Below are positions 7,777 through 15,653 of a stretch of 36,338 bases of DNA, piece after piece; positions within the stretch are counted from its first letter, which is position 1, and the number at the start of each line of letters is the position of its first letter. The notes beneath the pieces are model-generated. The model searched no databases. It was not told the DNA's origin and saw only the letters and a list, made by a program, of their open reading frames with translations. A program made the translations under genes and the position numbers. Where the stretch lies: positions 1 through 36,338 of the forward strand of contig REEC01000150.1 of the NCBI GenBank assembly GCA_007695285.1, written 5' to 3'. This stretch comes from Spirochaetaceae bacterium. GTDB lineage: Bacteria > Spirochaetota > Spirochaetia > DSM-27196 > PXBQ01.

Positions 7777-9132
7777 ATGAACAACGCGGTGAAGTCTTTT
7801 GTCCATTTTATCCGTCTCAACCCTCTTCGGGCGCTTTTATCGATTCTGACGGTTACGATCGGCGTTCTTGTCGTGATCCTCTCGTTTGATATTTCGATCC
7901 GGCTCGACCGGATCCTCAAGCGATCCGTTCCCGAGACCGGGAGCATCGTCGTGATAGCGAATGCCGAGATGACCGCCGAAGGCTCGATCGAACGCGTCGT
8001 GCCGGCTCAGTTCGATCAAAGCGCGATCGACGCGCTCCGACTCGAGTATCCGGAGCTGAGATACGTGACACCGATCGTGACGGTTCAATGGCCACGAATC
8101 GTCGTCGACGGCACGATCTTTCAGACGCGCTCGGTCGCCGGAGTCTCGTCGTCGTACCGCGACCTGTACGGGCTCGAGATGCTCGCCGGCTCGTTCTTCA
8201 CCGAGGACGACGTCACGAACGGCCGAAGAAGCCTCGTGATCTCCGAAGAGGCCGCGGTCACGGTTTTTGGTGGAGCGGAGGCCGCGATCGGCAAGACGCT
8301 CACACAAACCGCGCAGAATACCGGGCAGATCGCGGCGGTCGCGGGCGCACAAGGCGGGGCGGCGGCTCGGCGAATGCAGACTCTCAGGCAGGAGCCGTAC
8401 ACGGTCGTCGGTGTGTTCCGCGACCAGGAACGTTTGCGGCGCGAAGCGTACGGTATCGCCGACTTTGTGATTCCGTATACCGCGATGCTGCCGTCGGGCC
8501 TTCCTTCCGCGTTCGGCGGTCGTGCTACCGCCGCGTTCATGAACACCTTCGTCGGGCGCGTATCGTACGACGCACCGACGGTGGTCGAAGCGAGGGTTCG
8601 GTCGATCCTCGAACGCGAGTACGGCGGTGCGGTCACCGTGATGGCGTGGGAAGGGAACCCGGCCGCGCCGGACACGTATCTGCAGGAGACGCGTTCGATG
8701 CTCTCACGCCTGACCGCGACGGTACGTTCGATCGGGATCATCGTGCTCGTCGCCGCGACGATCAGTATCTTCAGTATCATGTTGGTCGAGTCGTTGAACA
8801 AGAACAAAGAGATCGGCCTTCGCCGCGCGATGGGAGCGACGCGGTTCGATATTGCGCGGTACGTGATCGGCCAGGCGGTTTTGATCACCGCCGCGGGTTC
8901 GGTCGCGGCCGCGGTACTCTCGGTCCCGTTCAACTCGGTGTTCGTCGCGGCGATCGCGCCGTACCTCTCGTCGGCCGGGATCGCAAACGTGGATCTCGGT
9001 TCGGCGATGCCGGGCGCGGCCGCGGTGTTCGGCGCAGTCGGACTCGCGGTGCTGTTCGGCGTCGTGTTTGGTCTTTTTCCGGCGATTCCGGCCGGCCGCG
9101 TCACGATTATCGAACAGATCAGGGAGGAGTGA
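7777..9132 (+). CDS. ABC transporter permease 2, MacB/FtsX family
   Basis: 451 residues, starting 4 bp after permease 1 (GGAG seven bases before the ATG). It has the MacB_PCD plus FtsX layout: an N-terminal helix (ALLSILTVTIGVLVVILSF), a periplasmic domain containing VAGVSSSYRDLYGLEMLAGSFF, and three C-terminal helices with the signature NKNKEIGLRRAMGATRFDIARYVIG and the terminal FGLFPAIPAGRVTIIEQIREE. It carries its own Ala/Gln/Gly-rich periplasmic insert (about residues 170-200). It is clearly a different protein from permease 1, which argues for a heterodimeric exporter. Last gene of the operon. Confidence 0.88.
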   Translation: MNNAVKSFVHFIRLNPLRALLSILTVTIGVLVVILSFDISIRLDRILKRSVPETGSIVVIANAEMTAEGSIERVVPAQFDQSAIDALRLEYPELRYVTPIVTVQWPRIVVDGTIFQTRSVAGVSSSYRDLYGLEMLAGSFFTEDDVTNGRRSLVISEEAAVTVFGGAEAAIGKTLTQTAQNTGQIAAVAGAQGGAAARRMQTLRQEPYTVVGVFRDQERLRREAYGIADFVIPYTAMLPSGLPSAFGGRATAAFMNTFVGRVSYDAPTVVEARVRSILEREYGGAVTVMAWEGNPAAPDTYLQETRSMLSRLTATVRSIGIIVLVAATISIFSIMLVESLNKNKEIGLRRAMGATRFDIARYVIGQAVLITAAGSVAAAVLSVPFNSVFVAAIAPYLSSAGIANVDLGSAMPGAAAVFGAVGLAVLFGVVFGLFPAIPAGRVTIIEQIREE

Positions 9133-9154
9133 TCGCAGAGTACCGATTTCGTCG

Positions 9155-9183
9155 TTTCGAATTTGATCGATCCGTGGTACAAT
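9155..9183 (+). promoter_or_regulatory. Promoter of the CBS-domain gene (extended -10)
   Basis: TGGTACAAT at 9175-9183 is a TGn-extended -10 box. A weak -35 (TTTCGA, 9155-9160) lies 17 bp upstream. The transcript would have a leader of about 90 nt containing an imperfect inverted repeat (ATCCGTGG ... CCATGGAT, around 9218-9245). Confidence 0.5.
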
Positions 9184-9279
9184 ACTCTCAAGTCCGAGCA
9201 CGTCCGAGATTCCGGCACATCCGTGGACACATAAGCCCATGGATTTGTGGTACGTCGATCGATGACACGGGGAGGAAGC

Positions 9280-9717
9280 ATGGAAACCGTAGCGGAGTTG
9301 TTGAGGCACAAAGGAAGCGATGTTGTGACCGTCCTTCCGGAAACGTCGGTGTTCGACGCGTTGAAGATCATGGAGAGAAAAAACATCGGGGCGGTGCTCG
9401 TCGTCGATGAAGACGGCGAAGTGGCGGGTATCATGACCGAGCGTGACTACGCGCGAAAAGTGATTCTTGTCGGGAAGTCCTCGAAGGAAACCCCCGTGGC
9501 CGAGATCATGACAAAGAGGGTTGTTTACGTCGGCCCCGATAACTCGGTCGATGAGGCGATGGCGCTGATGACCGAGAAGAGATGCCGACATCTGCCTGTG
9601 CTCGACGGCGGAAAAGTATCCGGCATGGTTTCGATCGGCGACGTCGTTCGCGCGGTGATTCACGAGAAGAATATCGTGATCGACCAACTCGAGCACTACA
9701 TCGCGGGAAGCCTTTGA
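9280..9717 (+). CDS. CBS-domain pair protein
   Basis: A 145-residue protein made of two CBS domains and nothing else: LLRHKGSDVVTVLPETSVFDALKIMERKNIGAVLVVDEDGEVAGIMTERDY-like first copy, then AEIMTKRVVYVGPDNSVDEAMALMTEKRCRHLPVLDGGKVSGMVSIGDVV as the second. Such pairs bind adenosine nucleotides and act as energy sensors. GGGGAGG just before ATG 9280 sets the start; an earlier in-frame GTG at 9247 has no such site. The acyl-CoA synthetase gene begins 39 bp downstream on the same strand, so nucleotide-sensing control of that enzyme is conceivable but not shown. Confidence 0.88.
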   Translation: METVAELLRHKGSDVVTVLPETSVFDALKIMERKNIGAVLVVDEDGEVAGIMTERDYARKVILVGKSSKETPVAEIMTKRVVYVGPDNSVDEAMALMTEKRCRHLPVLDGGKVSGMVSIGDVVRAVIHEKNIVIDQLEHYIAGSL

Positions 9718-9756
9718 ACCGCGGCACGACGTGAGCGGCCGGTAAGGATCCGCTGA

Positions 9757-11910
9757 GTGACAGCCAGAAAGCTCGATCGCTTGTTCCGACCGTCGTCGGT
9801 CGCCGTCGTGGGTGCAACCGAGTCGGCGGGAAAACCCGGGCGAACGGTCATGGAGAACCTGCTGCGCGGCTCCGTGACAAACCACACCACCGTCTTTCCC
9901 GTTCATCCGAGCCGCACCGACGTGTTTGGAGTACCGGCGTTTCGTTCGGTTCGGGATCTTCCGACCGTGCCCGACGTCGTCGTCGTCGCGGTCGGCGCGG
10001 AGGCCGCGGTCGAAGCGACCGAGCAGTCCGCGTCACTCGGTGTTCCGTTTGTAATCGTGCTCGCGGGTGGGTTCGGCGAGTCCGGCGCGGCTGGGCGCGC
10101 TCTCGAAGATCGGCTCGCTTCGGCGATCGCGCGAACGCGTACGCGCGTGCTCGGTCCGAACACGATTGGGTTACAGGTGCCCGCGACCGGTTTTGACACC
10201 GTCTTTGTCCGCCACGCGACCGACGATGTATCCCCAGACGGGGCGGTTTTCATCAGCCAGAGTGGATCGGTCGCGGTCGAGGCGATCGGAGAGGCCGCGC
10301 GGCACGGGTTCAGACTCGGTTGTTTCATCGGGCTCGGCAACGCTCTCGATCTGAGCACCGTCGACTTTATCCGCCACTTCACACATGATCCCGTGACAAG
10401 TTGCCTCTGCGTCTACCTCGAGCACCTCGGCGAGGGTCGCGATCTTCTGGTAGCGGCGCACGCCGCGTCGTGCCGAATGCCGGTATTTTTTCTCAAAGCC
10501 GGCCGGACGCGGTCGGGCGCCGCGGCCGTCGCGTCGCATACCGGGCGTCTCGCGGGTTCCGACCGTGTCGTCGACGGCGCGTTCCGTCGGCACGGCATCC
10601 AACGTGTCGTAGACGACCAGGAGCTGATCGACGCGGCGCGCGTGGTCACGTACGCCCGGATCCCGCGCGGTGGTCGCGTCGCGATCGTGACGCCTGCCGG
10701 TGGATACGGCGTGATGTGCGCCGATTACATCGAAGGTGATCTGGGCCGCGGAAAACTCTCGCTCGCGCGCCTCAGCGCCGAGACCGAAGAGCGGCTATCC
10801 CGGGTCTGTCTGCCGTTTGCCTGCGTTCACAACCCGGTCGACATCACCGCGGGCGCCAACACCGAGTCGTTCTCGCGCGTGATCGATATCGTGCTCGAAG
10901 ACCCGGAAGTCGACATCGTAATCGTGCTCGCGTTCTTCGCACCCTCCGGCATCACGCGAGACCTTGTCGACCGGGTCGCCGCGAGCGCACATAGCCGCGT
11001 CGCGACCGAGAACGGCAAATCGCTCGTCGTGTTCTGCCGGTTCGGCGCCGATACCGAGGCGTACTGCCGCGCTTTTACGGACGCCGGTCTCGCCGCGTTC
11101 GACTCGCTCTCGCGCACCGTGCGGGCAGCACGCATCCTCGTCGAACGCGCCGAGTTTATCTCCCGGAACGAGGCCTCCAGCCCGTTCCCCACGCCAAAGC
11201 CGATCACCGCAGCCGTGACCCCGCCGGCCGACGGCCGGATCGATCCGGCCGGGTCGGCTGCGGCGTGGCTCGCTCGTTTCACGGGCGGCTCGCAACCGCA
11301 CGAAGCCGACGTCAAAGAGTTGCTCCGCTCGGTCGGCCTCTGCGTTCCGGACGGTTCGATTGTCGCTGCCGGGTGTGAAATCGCGCAGCCGGAATTCCCG
11401 GGGCCGTACGCCGTGAAGGTCGTCTCGGCGGAGATGTTCCACAAAACCGAGCACGGCGCGCTACGGCTCGGCGTCGGGGCGGATGAACTGCCCGGCTGTA
11501 TCGATGAGTTACGCGCTCTCTTCCCCGGCGCGGCGGTCCTCGTCGAAAAAATGGTACACGACGTCGCAATCGAGTTGATCGTCGGTGCGATTTGCGACCC
11601 GGACCTCGGCCTCGCGCTCATGATCGGCGCGGGCGGCATCCACGCTGAAATTCACCGCGATACGGTGTTCGAGCTTCTCCCGCTCGATTCCTGCCGTATC
11701 GATAGGATGCTCCGGGAGTTACGGATTGCTCCGATTCTCGATGGGTACCGGGGTATTGCGATCGATCGTGAAGCGCTCGTGCGCGACATCACGCGCATCG
11801 CGGAGCTCGCGGGCGACCTCGGCGACCGGTTGATCGAACTCGACCTCAACCCGGTTTGTTTTGCGGCAGGGAACTGGGTCGCTCTGGATGCAAAGATGAA
11901 AGTATCTTAG
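9757..11910 (+). CDS. Acetate/acyl-CoA ligase (ADP-forming), fused alpha-beta subunits
   Basis: 717 residues, GTG start with TAAGGA eight bases upstream. Order: CoA-binding Rossmann domain (FRPSSVAVVGATESAGKPGR), succinyl-CoA-ligase-like domains with the phosphorylated histidine at H261 in ASHTGRLAGSD, then TPAGGYGVMCADY, a linker, and from about residue 505 an ATP-grasp domain (LLRSVGLCVPDGS...; IGAGGIHAEIHRDTVFELLPL; ELDLNPV). This is the NDP-forming acyl-CoA synthetase family, which makes ATP from acyl-CoA in fermenters or runs in reverse; some members are protein-acetyltransferase relatives, but no GNAT domain is present here. Probably co-transcribed with the CBS gene and ended by the terminator at 11964. 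Confidence 0.9.
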   Translation: MTARKLDRLFRPSSVAVVGATESAGKPGRTVMENLLRGSVTNHTTVFPVHPSRTDVFGVPAFRSVRDLPTVPDVVVVAVGAEAAVEATEQSASLGVPFVIVLAGGFGESGAAGRALEDRLASAIARTRTRVLGPNTIGLQVPATGFDTVFVRHATDDVSPDGAVFISQSGSVAVEAIGEAARHGFRLGCFIGLGNALDLSTVDFIRHFTHDPVTSCLCVYLEHLGEGRDLLVAAHAASCRMPVFFLKAGRTRSGAAAVASHTGRLAGSDRVVDGAFRRHGIQRVVDDQELIDAARVVTYARIPRGGRVAIVTPAGGYGVMCADYIEGDLGRGKLSLARLSAETEERLSRVCLPFACVHNPVDITAGANTESFSRVIDIVLEDPEVDIVIVLAFFAPSGITRDLVDRVAASAHSRVATENGKSLVVFCRFGADTEAYCRAFTDAGLAAFDSLSRTVRAARILVERAEFISRNEASSPFPTPKPITAAVTPPADGRIDPAGSAAAWLARFTGGSQPHEADVKELLRSVGLCVPDGSIVAAGCEIAQPEFPGPYAVKVVSAEMFHKTEHGALRLGVGADELPGCIDELRALFPGAAVLVEKMVHDVAIELIVGAICDPDLGLALMIGAGGIHAEIHRDTVFELLPLDSCRIDRMLRELRIAPILDGYRGIAIDREALVRDITRIAELAGDLGDRLIELDLNPVCFAAGNWVALDAKMKVS

Positions 11911-11963
11911 GCGGCGCGTTCGGGTAGTGATCCACAGGATCAGTAACTTCCCACGTTTTTTTG

Positions 11964-12000
11964 CGGTGCCGTGCAGACGCACGGCGCCGTTCCTTGTTTT
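11964..12000 (+). terminator. Rho-independent terminator after the acyl-CoA ligase
   Basis: CGGTGCCGTGC (11964-11974) pairs with GCACGGCGCCG (11979-11989) over 11 bp, with one G-U pair and an AGAC tetraloop, followed by TTCCTTGTTTT. Polarity fits the plus strand; the minus side is followed by A residues. Confidence 0.85.
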
Positions 12001-12019
12001 ACAAGCTTCGTAACAGACT

Positions 12020-12925
12020 CTACAGCTTAGCAAGTAACTCGCGCGCTTCGCGCAGATCGCGATTTTGACTCGGCGTCCGATTCGACTTCCCCTGGAGTCG
12101 CGCGATCAGGTCCGTGAGAATCACGCGTGCCTCGTCGCGGTCGGACATCGCGGGAATCGTCGCGGTTCCCTCAAAGTACCACCCTCGTTCGAGTGGGGTA
12201 TCGGCGTTCGGTAGGTTACGTCGTTTGGATTCCTGCTCGCGGCTTCTCCGGGCCTCGTTCCAGTTGCGTTGGTACAGGTGGTCCGCAAGTTTCAGGTAGA
12301 AACCGTAACTCGGTTCGTCGCGCTCGCCGGTTCGCACCATTCGTTCGTTTATCTCGACTGCTTTCCGCGAGAGACTCACCGCGTAGTCGTTGTTGCCGAA
12401 CGATATGAGCCGCGGTACCGCGGCGTACAGCTGTCCGAGCACGAAGTACGAGTCGCCGTGCTCCGGGTCCATCGTGAGCGCCTGCGCGAGAAGGTCCCGC
12501 ATTCCCGGTGCTCTTGCCAGGCTGTTCAGGACACCTCGCGTCTGGCCCCAGCGGCCGACATTCGACGACTTCCAGTAGTACCCGAGCGGATTTTGGGGAT
12601 TCAGTTCGATCGCCGCGTCGGCGAACGCCTCTCCTTCCTCGTACATCGCGAGCAGTTCACGGCTGTCCGCACCGGCGTCTTTGCGCTGGTCGGCGTAACC
12701 GAGCGTCGCGCGTGCGAGCCGCCAGTTGATCTCTGCGAGCTCAGCGCGATTTGTCACGGTGTTCAGAGCCGGCCGCAGAAGCGCGATTACGCCACGATGG
12801 TCTTCTGTCTTGTCGAGCGCGTCCGCTCGTTCGAGCAGATCCGAGGTCTGCGTGAACGCGACCGCGGCGGCACAGACGAATACGGCAATTAAGCCGCGTC
12901 GAAGGACAGTTCCGTTCCTTTGCAT
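12020..12925 (-). CDS. Exported TPR-repeat protein
   Basis: 301 residues from ATG 12925, which follows GGAGGGAG; an upstream in-frame ATG at 12943 lacks a site and would spoil the signal peptide. The N terminus (RRGLIAVFVCAAAVAFTQT) is a secretion signal without an obvious lipobox Cys. The rest is alpha-helical, with tetratricopeptide-like units: AFADAAIELNPQNPLGYYWKS, LAQALTMDPEHGDSYFVLGQLY, AVSLSRKAVEINERM. It resembles the TPR proteins annotated as TatT-like or regulator-of-microtubule-dynamics-like. It would act in the periplasm as a protein-binding scaffold. It follows the cyclophilin by 57 bp and may share its transcript. Role unknown. Confidence 0.75.
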   Translation of the reverse strand: MQRNGTVLRRGLIAVFVCAAAVAFTQTSDLLERADALDKTEDHRGVIALLRPALNTVTNRAELAEINWRLARATLGYADQRKDAGADSRELLAMYEEGEAFADAAIELNPQNPLGYYWKSSNVGRWGQTRGVLNSLARAPGMRDLLAQALTMDPEHGDSYFVLGQLYAAVPRLISFGNNDYAVSLSRKAVEINERMVRTGERDEPSYGFYLKLADHLYQRNWNEARRSREQESKRRNLPNADTPLERGWYFEGTATIPAMSDRDEARVILTDLIARLQGKSNRTPSQNRDLREARELLAKL

Positions 12926-12982
12926 ACTCCCTCCAGAACTCAATCTCGTCTGACTACTAAAACACCGATGCCGCGCCGATGT

Positions 12983-13468
12983 TCAGACAGTGCGGATCTC
13001 GACCCGCTCGATCGAATCACCCTGCGCGATCTTGTCGACTACGTCCGCACCGCGCGTGACTTTGCCGAACACCGTGTGTTTCCCGTCGAGGTGTGGTTGT
13101 GGCGCGTGTGTGATGAAGAACTGACTTCCGTTTGTATTTGGCCCCGCGTTCGCCATCGAGATCACTTTCGCGTCGTGCACCAGCGGATTGCCGCGCGTCT
13201 CGTCCTCAAACCGGTATCCCGGGCCACCTCGTCCCGTCCCGGTCGGATCGCCTCCCTGGATCATGAAGTTGTCGATCACGCGGTGAAACGCGACGCCGTC
13301 GTAAAACGATTCGCCGGCGAGAAAAACGAAGTTGTTCACGGTCTTCGGTGCGTGTTCCGGAGCGAGCTGCAGCTCGATCTCACCTTTGGTCGTATGAAGC
13401 ACCGCGACGTACTGTTTCTCGACGTCTATCTGCATGTCCGGAGCATTGTCCCATTGTTTCGCGCTCAT
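12983..13468 (-). CDS. Peptidyl-prolyl cis-trans isomerase, cyclophilin type
   Basis: 161 residues, no signal peptide, so cytoplasmic. Cyclophilin core motifs are present: [26 protein letters not shown] with catalytic Arg63, then [28 protein letters not shown] and a short C terminus. It catalyses proline isomerisation during folding. GGGAG precedes the ATG, and a TATACT -10 box lies upstream. It sits between the DJ-1-like gene and the TPR gene on the minus strand. Confidence 0.95.
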   Translation of the reverse strand: MSAKQWDNAPDMQIDVEKQYVAVLHTTKGEIELQLAPEHAPKTVNNFVFLAGESFYDGVAFHRVIDNFMIQGGDPTGTGRGGPGYRFEDETRGNPLVHDAKVISMANAGPNTNGSQFFITHAPQPHLDGKHTVFGKVTRGADVVDKIAQGDSIERVEIRTV

Positions 13469-13498
13469 ACATTAAACTCCCGTTCTTTGATTTTGCGC

Positions 13499-13504
13499 AG
13501 TATA
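13499..13504 (-). promoter_or_regulatory. -10 box of the cyclophilin gene
   Basis: TATACT on the minus strand, about 31 bp before the ATG, in the 97-bp gap after the DJ-1-like gene. The -35 (TAGATT, 17 bp upstream) is weak. It suggests the cyclophilin and TPR genes can be transcribed separately from the upstream gene. Confidence 0.4.
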
Positions 13505-13565
13505 CCGGACTCGTCCGCGATAATCTACGCGCGCACCGCGGTCTGCTCCCGGTGCCGTTCGCCGC

Positions 13566-14861
13566 TCATTCGGGCAGAAGCGCGTACGTGATCGCGTCGA
13601 TGAACTCCGGCACGTCCTTTGGCACGCGTCCGGTCACGAACGGCCCGTCGACGATCGCCGCGCAGTCCGGCTCAAACGTCCCTCCCATGATCGAGACGTG
13701 CTCGCCGCACGCGCCGACTCCCGCGATCCGCCGACCCCGCACCAGATCCGCGGCCGAGAGTGGGATCGCGCCGTGGCAGATCGCCGCGATCGTCGTTCCT
13801 GCCGACGCGGCGCGTTTCAGCCACTCGATCGGCGAGCCGGCCGCGACCATGTTCCACGGGCAGAACGCGCCCGGTATCATCACGATCTCGACCGAAGCCG
13901 GATCGGTTCGCGATAACTCGGCGATTCGATAGCGGTCGTCGGGGATCTCCTGAAACGGAATCGAGACGCCGAAGTTTCCCATCACGACGTCGAGGCCGAG
14001 AAGGGGAGGACGAGAGCGAAGCGGCGCGGGAAACGTCAGAATCGTGAGATCCGCGCCACGGTACAGCAGCTCGAGCGTCGGCGCGACGAGTTCGATGTCT
14101 TCGAAGTCCTCGCCGCCGATGATCGCGACTTGTCGTCCGGCGAGCGAGTTTTCGCGCGGATCGGCGAACGACGGGTCGAAGGCGCGCGAAAACTCGCGGG
14201 CGAACGCCGCGGTGTCGACGGTGTCGCGCGCGGTCACGAGTCTCGCGTCGCGCACGACAGGTTCGTCGACGAAAGACCCAACCCGCTCGAGAAGGTACGA
14301 CACGACCGCGTTTCCGGTGCAGCGCCTGCCTTCGACGACGTGCGCCGCGACGAGGGCGAGGCCCCCTTCGCCGATCGCGCCGATCGTGGCACCCGATTCC
14401 GCGTGCCGTGCGAGAAGATTCAGTGCGGCTTTTTCGGTGGTCAGGATGTCTGCCGAGTGTCCGCCGAGCACGATGATCCCGTCGTACGTCTCGTCTGCCG
14501 CGTCGTCGAGCGCGCGGTACGTCGATCGCGCGTACCCGAGCACCGGGATCGGATCGATGCTGAGGCCCCACATTCCGTGCACGCCTTTCGCCGCGTGCGT
14601 CGGGCGCGTGTTCTTCCACTTCGGGCCGTCGGCCGCGACAAACTCTACATCGGCGCCGAACTCCGAGAGATACTCGACGAGGTGATACGCCTGGAAATCG
14701 CTGAACTCGGCCGCGACGAGAAGCGCGATCTTCTTCCCCGATAACGGTCCGCGTGGCTTTTTCGCGCCGGTCGCGCTTCCGGTCCACGTAACGACACCGT
14801 CAACCGTCGCGATCTCTACCCCGGACTCGCGAGAAATACCGAGTACGTCGTGTTTGGTCAT
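13566..14861 (-). CDS. Tandem DJ-1/PfpI-domain protein, first domain without the catalytic Cys
   Basis: 431 residues from ATG 14861 (GGAGG five bases upstream); the open frame extends further but without conservation. Two DJ-1/PfpI domains lie in tandem: domain 1, residues about 43-200 (GKKIALLVAAEFSDFQ ... GIIVLGGHSADIL); domain 2, residues about 242-425 (GRQVAIIGGEDFEDIEL ... VMIPGAFCPW). Domain 2 has the complete nucleophile elbow AICHG (C362, H363). In domain 1 the same elbow reads AIGEG (G164, E165), so Cys and His are both lost. The family includes proteases, deglycases and amidotransferase-like enzymes. Likely a stress or repair enzyme with one active and one structural domain; the reaction is unknown. 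Confidence 0.88.
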   Translation of the reverse strand: MTKHDVLGISRESGVEIATVDGVVTWTGSATGAKKPRGPLSGKKIALLVAAEFSDFQAYHLVEYLSEFGADVEFVAADGPKWKNTRPTHAAKGVHGMWGLSIDPIPVLGYARSTYRALDDAADETYDGIIVLGGHSADILTTEKAALNLLARHAESGATIGAIGEGGLALVAAHVVEGRRCTGNAVVSYLLERVGSFVDEPVVRDARLVTARDTVDTAAFAREFSRAFDPSFADPRENSLAGRQVAIIGGEDFEDIELVAPTLELLYRGADLTILTFPAPLRSRPPLLGLDVVMGNFGVSIPFQEIPDDRYRIAELSRTDPASVEIVMIPGAFCPWNMVAAGSPIEWLKRAASAGTTIAAICHGAIPLSAADLVRGRRIAGVGACGEHVSIMGGTFEPDCAAIVDGPFVTGRVPKDVPEFIDAITYALLPE

Positions 14862-14993
14862 TTTTGCCTCCGTCGGATTGTTCGTTGAATTGTTCGTCGA
14901 TAATTGTAACTCGAGTCCGGACATCTTGAAAGAGGGGGATTCGGCTACGCCGACGACGCGATAAAAAAAAGACAGAACAGCGCACGAAAAAAC

Positions 14994-15072
14994 TTGACGA
15001 TTCGAGAATAACCGTGCTAATATTAGTGGTACCATTAAATACGATGCATTGGCCATTAGCGCTAAATGCATC
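14994..15072 (+). promoter_or_regulatory. Promoter with a cluster of palindromes upstream of the small membrane protein
   Basis: TTGACG (14994-14999) and TAATAT (15018-15023) are spaced by 18 bp, with a TGn extension. Overlapping or directly downstream lie CTAATATTAG (15017-15026), the near-palindrome TTAGTGGTACCATTAA (15023-15038, core TGGTACCA), GATGCATT/AATGCATC arms at 15043-15050 and 15065-15072, TGGCCA (15050-15055) and TTAGCGCTAA (15056-15065). CCATTA recurs 21 bp apart (15032, 15053), two helical turns. The GGT-ACC core resembles GntR/FadR-type operators, and its position over the start site fits repression. Confidence 0.55.
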
Positions 15073-15099
15073 AAAATTAACATTTTTTGGAGGACGATC

Positions 15100-15246
15100 A
15101 TGAAATGGCAAGGGTATGACGAAAAAGCAGCGGATCGGGTGAACAAGGTCGTCGCGAAAGTCGTGGGAAGCCGCGCGTTTTACACGATCGTCGCGCTTGC
15201 GTCGCTGGCGATGATCCTGGCTGCAAGCTTCAAGTGGAGAGGCTGA
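15100..15246 (+). CDS. Small single-span membrane protein (48 aa)
   Basis: ATG 15100 follows TTGGAGGA with five bases between. The product has a charged N-terminal half (MKWQGYDEKAADRVNKVVAK), one membrane helix (AFYTIVALASLAMILAAS) and a short KWRG tail. I do not recognise a family. It has its own promoter, a long palindrome-rich leader and a possible terminator, which makes a genuine, regulated small gene likely. It diverges from the DJ-1/PfpI gene. Function unknown. Confidence 0.65.
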   Translation: MKWQGYDEKAADRVNKVVAKVVGSRAFYTIVALASLAMILAASFKWRG

Positions 15247-15270
15247 CCCGCAGAGTTTGGACGGGTCTTT
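15245..15270 (+). terminator. Possible terminator of the small membrane protein gene
   Basis: GACCCG (15245-15250) pairs with CGGGTC (15262-15267), followed only by TTTGG, so the U-tract is poor. The stem starts inside the stop codon. Plausible but weak. Confidence 0.4.
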
Positions 15271-15617
15271 GGTCTCTTGGTAGTCTGACTTTCCGAGAAT
15301 TGCATCAACGGCGGGTCGTGCCGGGGTGGGTCTGACGTCGGGTCGGAGTCGTGGCGATATGTGCCGTGTTTGTCGGTGTGATGCTCCCCGCAGAGGGGTG
15401 TGCATTGATGATCGACGCGCACGTCGTAGCGTTGAATCTGCCGACGCGTGAACGCTACCCATGGCACGGCGGTTCCGCTTTCAACCCTCGTGTTTTCACA
15501 CCGTTCGTTTTTATCATCCCTCACGCGAAAGCGTCATGTGCGTCACGCCGTCTCGATGCGTGACGTCGCCTGGCCGAATTTGTGGCATCTCGTGGCCCGT
15601 TGGTTTTGTCCGGGTTG
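15271..15617. other. Gene-free stretch with several hairpins
   Basis: I find no credible coding frame here on either strand. The DNA can form CCCC-GCAGA-GGGG (about 15389-15401), ACGC-GAAA-GCGT with a GNRA tetraloop (15523-15534) and a perfect 8-bp stem CGTCACGC/GCGTGACG (15541-15548 with 15558-15565). It might encode a structured RNA, but it matches no RNA family I know. Confidence 0.3.
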
Positions 15618-15653
15618 TTGTTGTTTTTGGGTGCGGTGTGCTACTCTTCGTCA
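15618..15653 (+). promoter_or_regulatory. Promoter of the HD-GYP gene, predicted leaderless
   Basis: TTGTTG (15618-15623), an 18-bp spacer and a TGn-extended -10 TACTCT (15642-15647). Exactly six bases separate the -10 from ATG 15654, so transcription should begin at or next to the start codon. No Shine-Dalgarno sequence precedes the ATG. Confidence 0.55.

Noticed and set aside
8088-9434. Long open frames on both strands across permease 2
   Set aside because: They are shadow frames caused by high G+C; compositions are Arg/Asp- or Ser/Thr-rich with no domain, whereas the 7777-9132 frame is a clear FtsX permease.
15180-15524. Minus-strand Cys/His-containing open frame
   Set aside because: No ribosome site, overlaps the small membrane protein in antisense and has low-complexity composition.
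15270-15653. Cyclic di-GMP riboswitch before the HD-GYP gene
   Set aside because: The conserved GEMM blocks are absent and the gene appears to start transcription at its own ATG.
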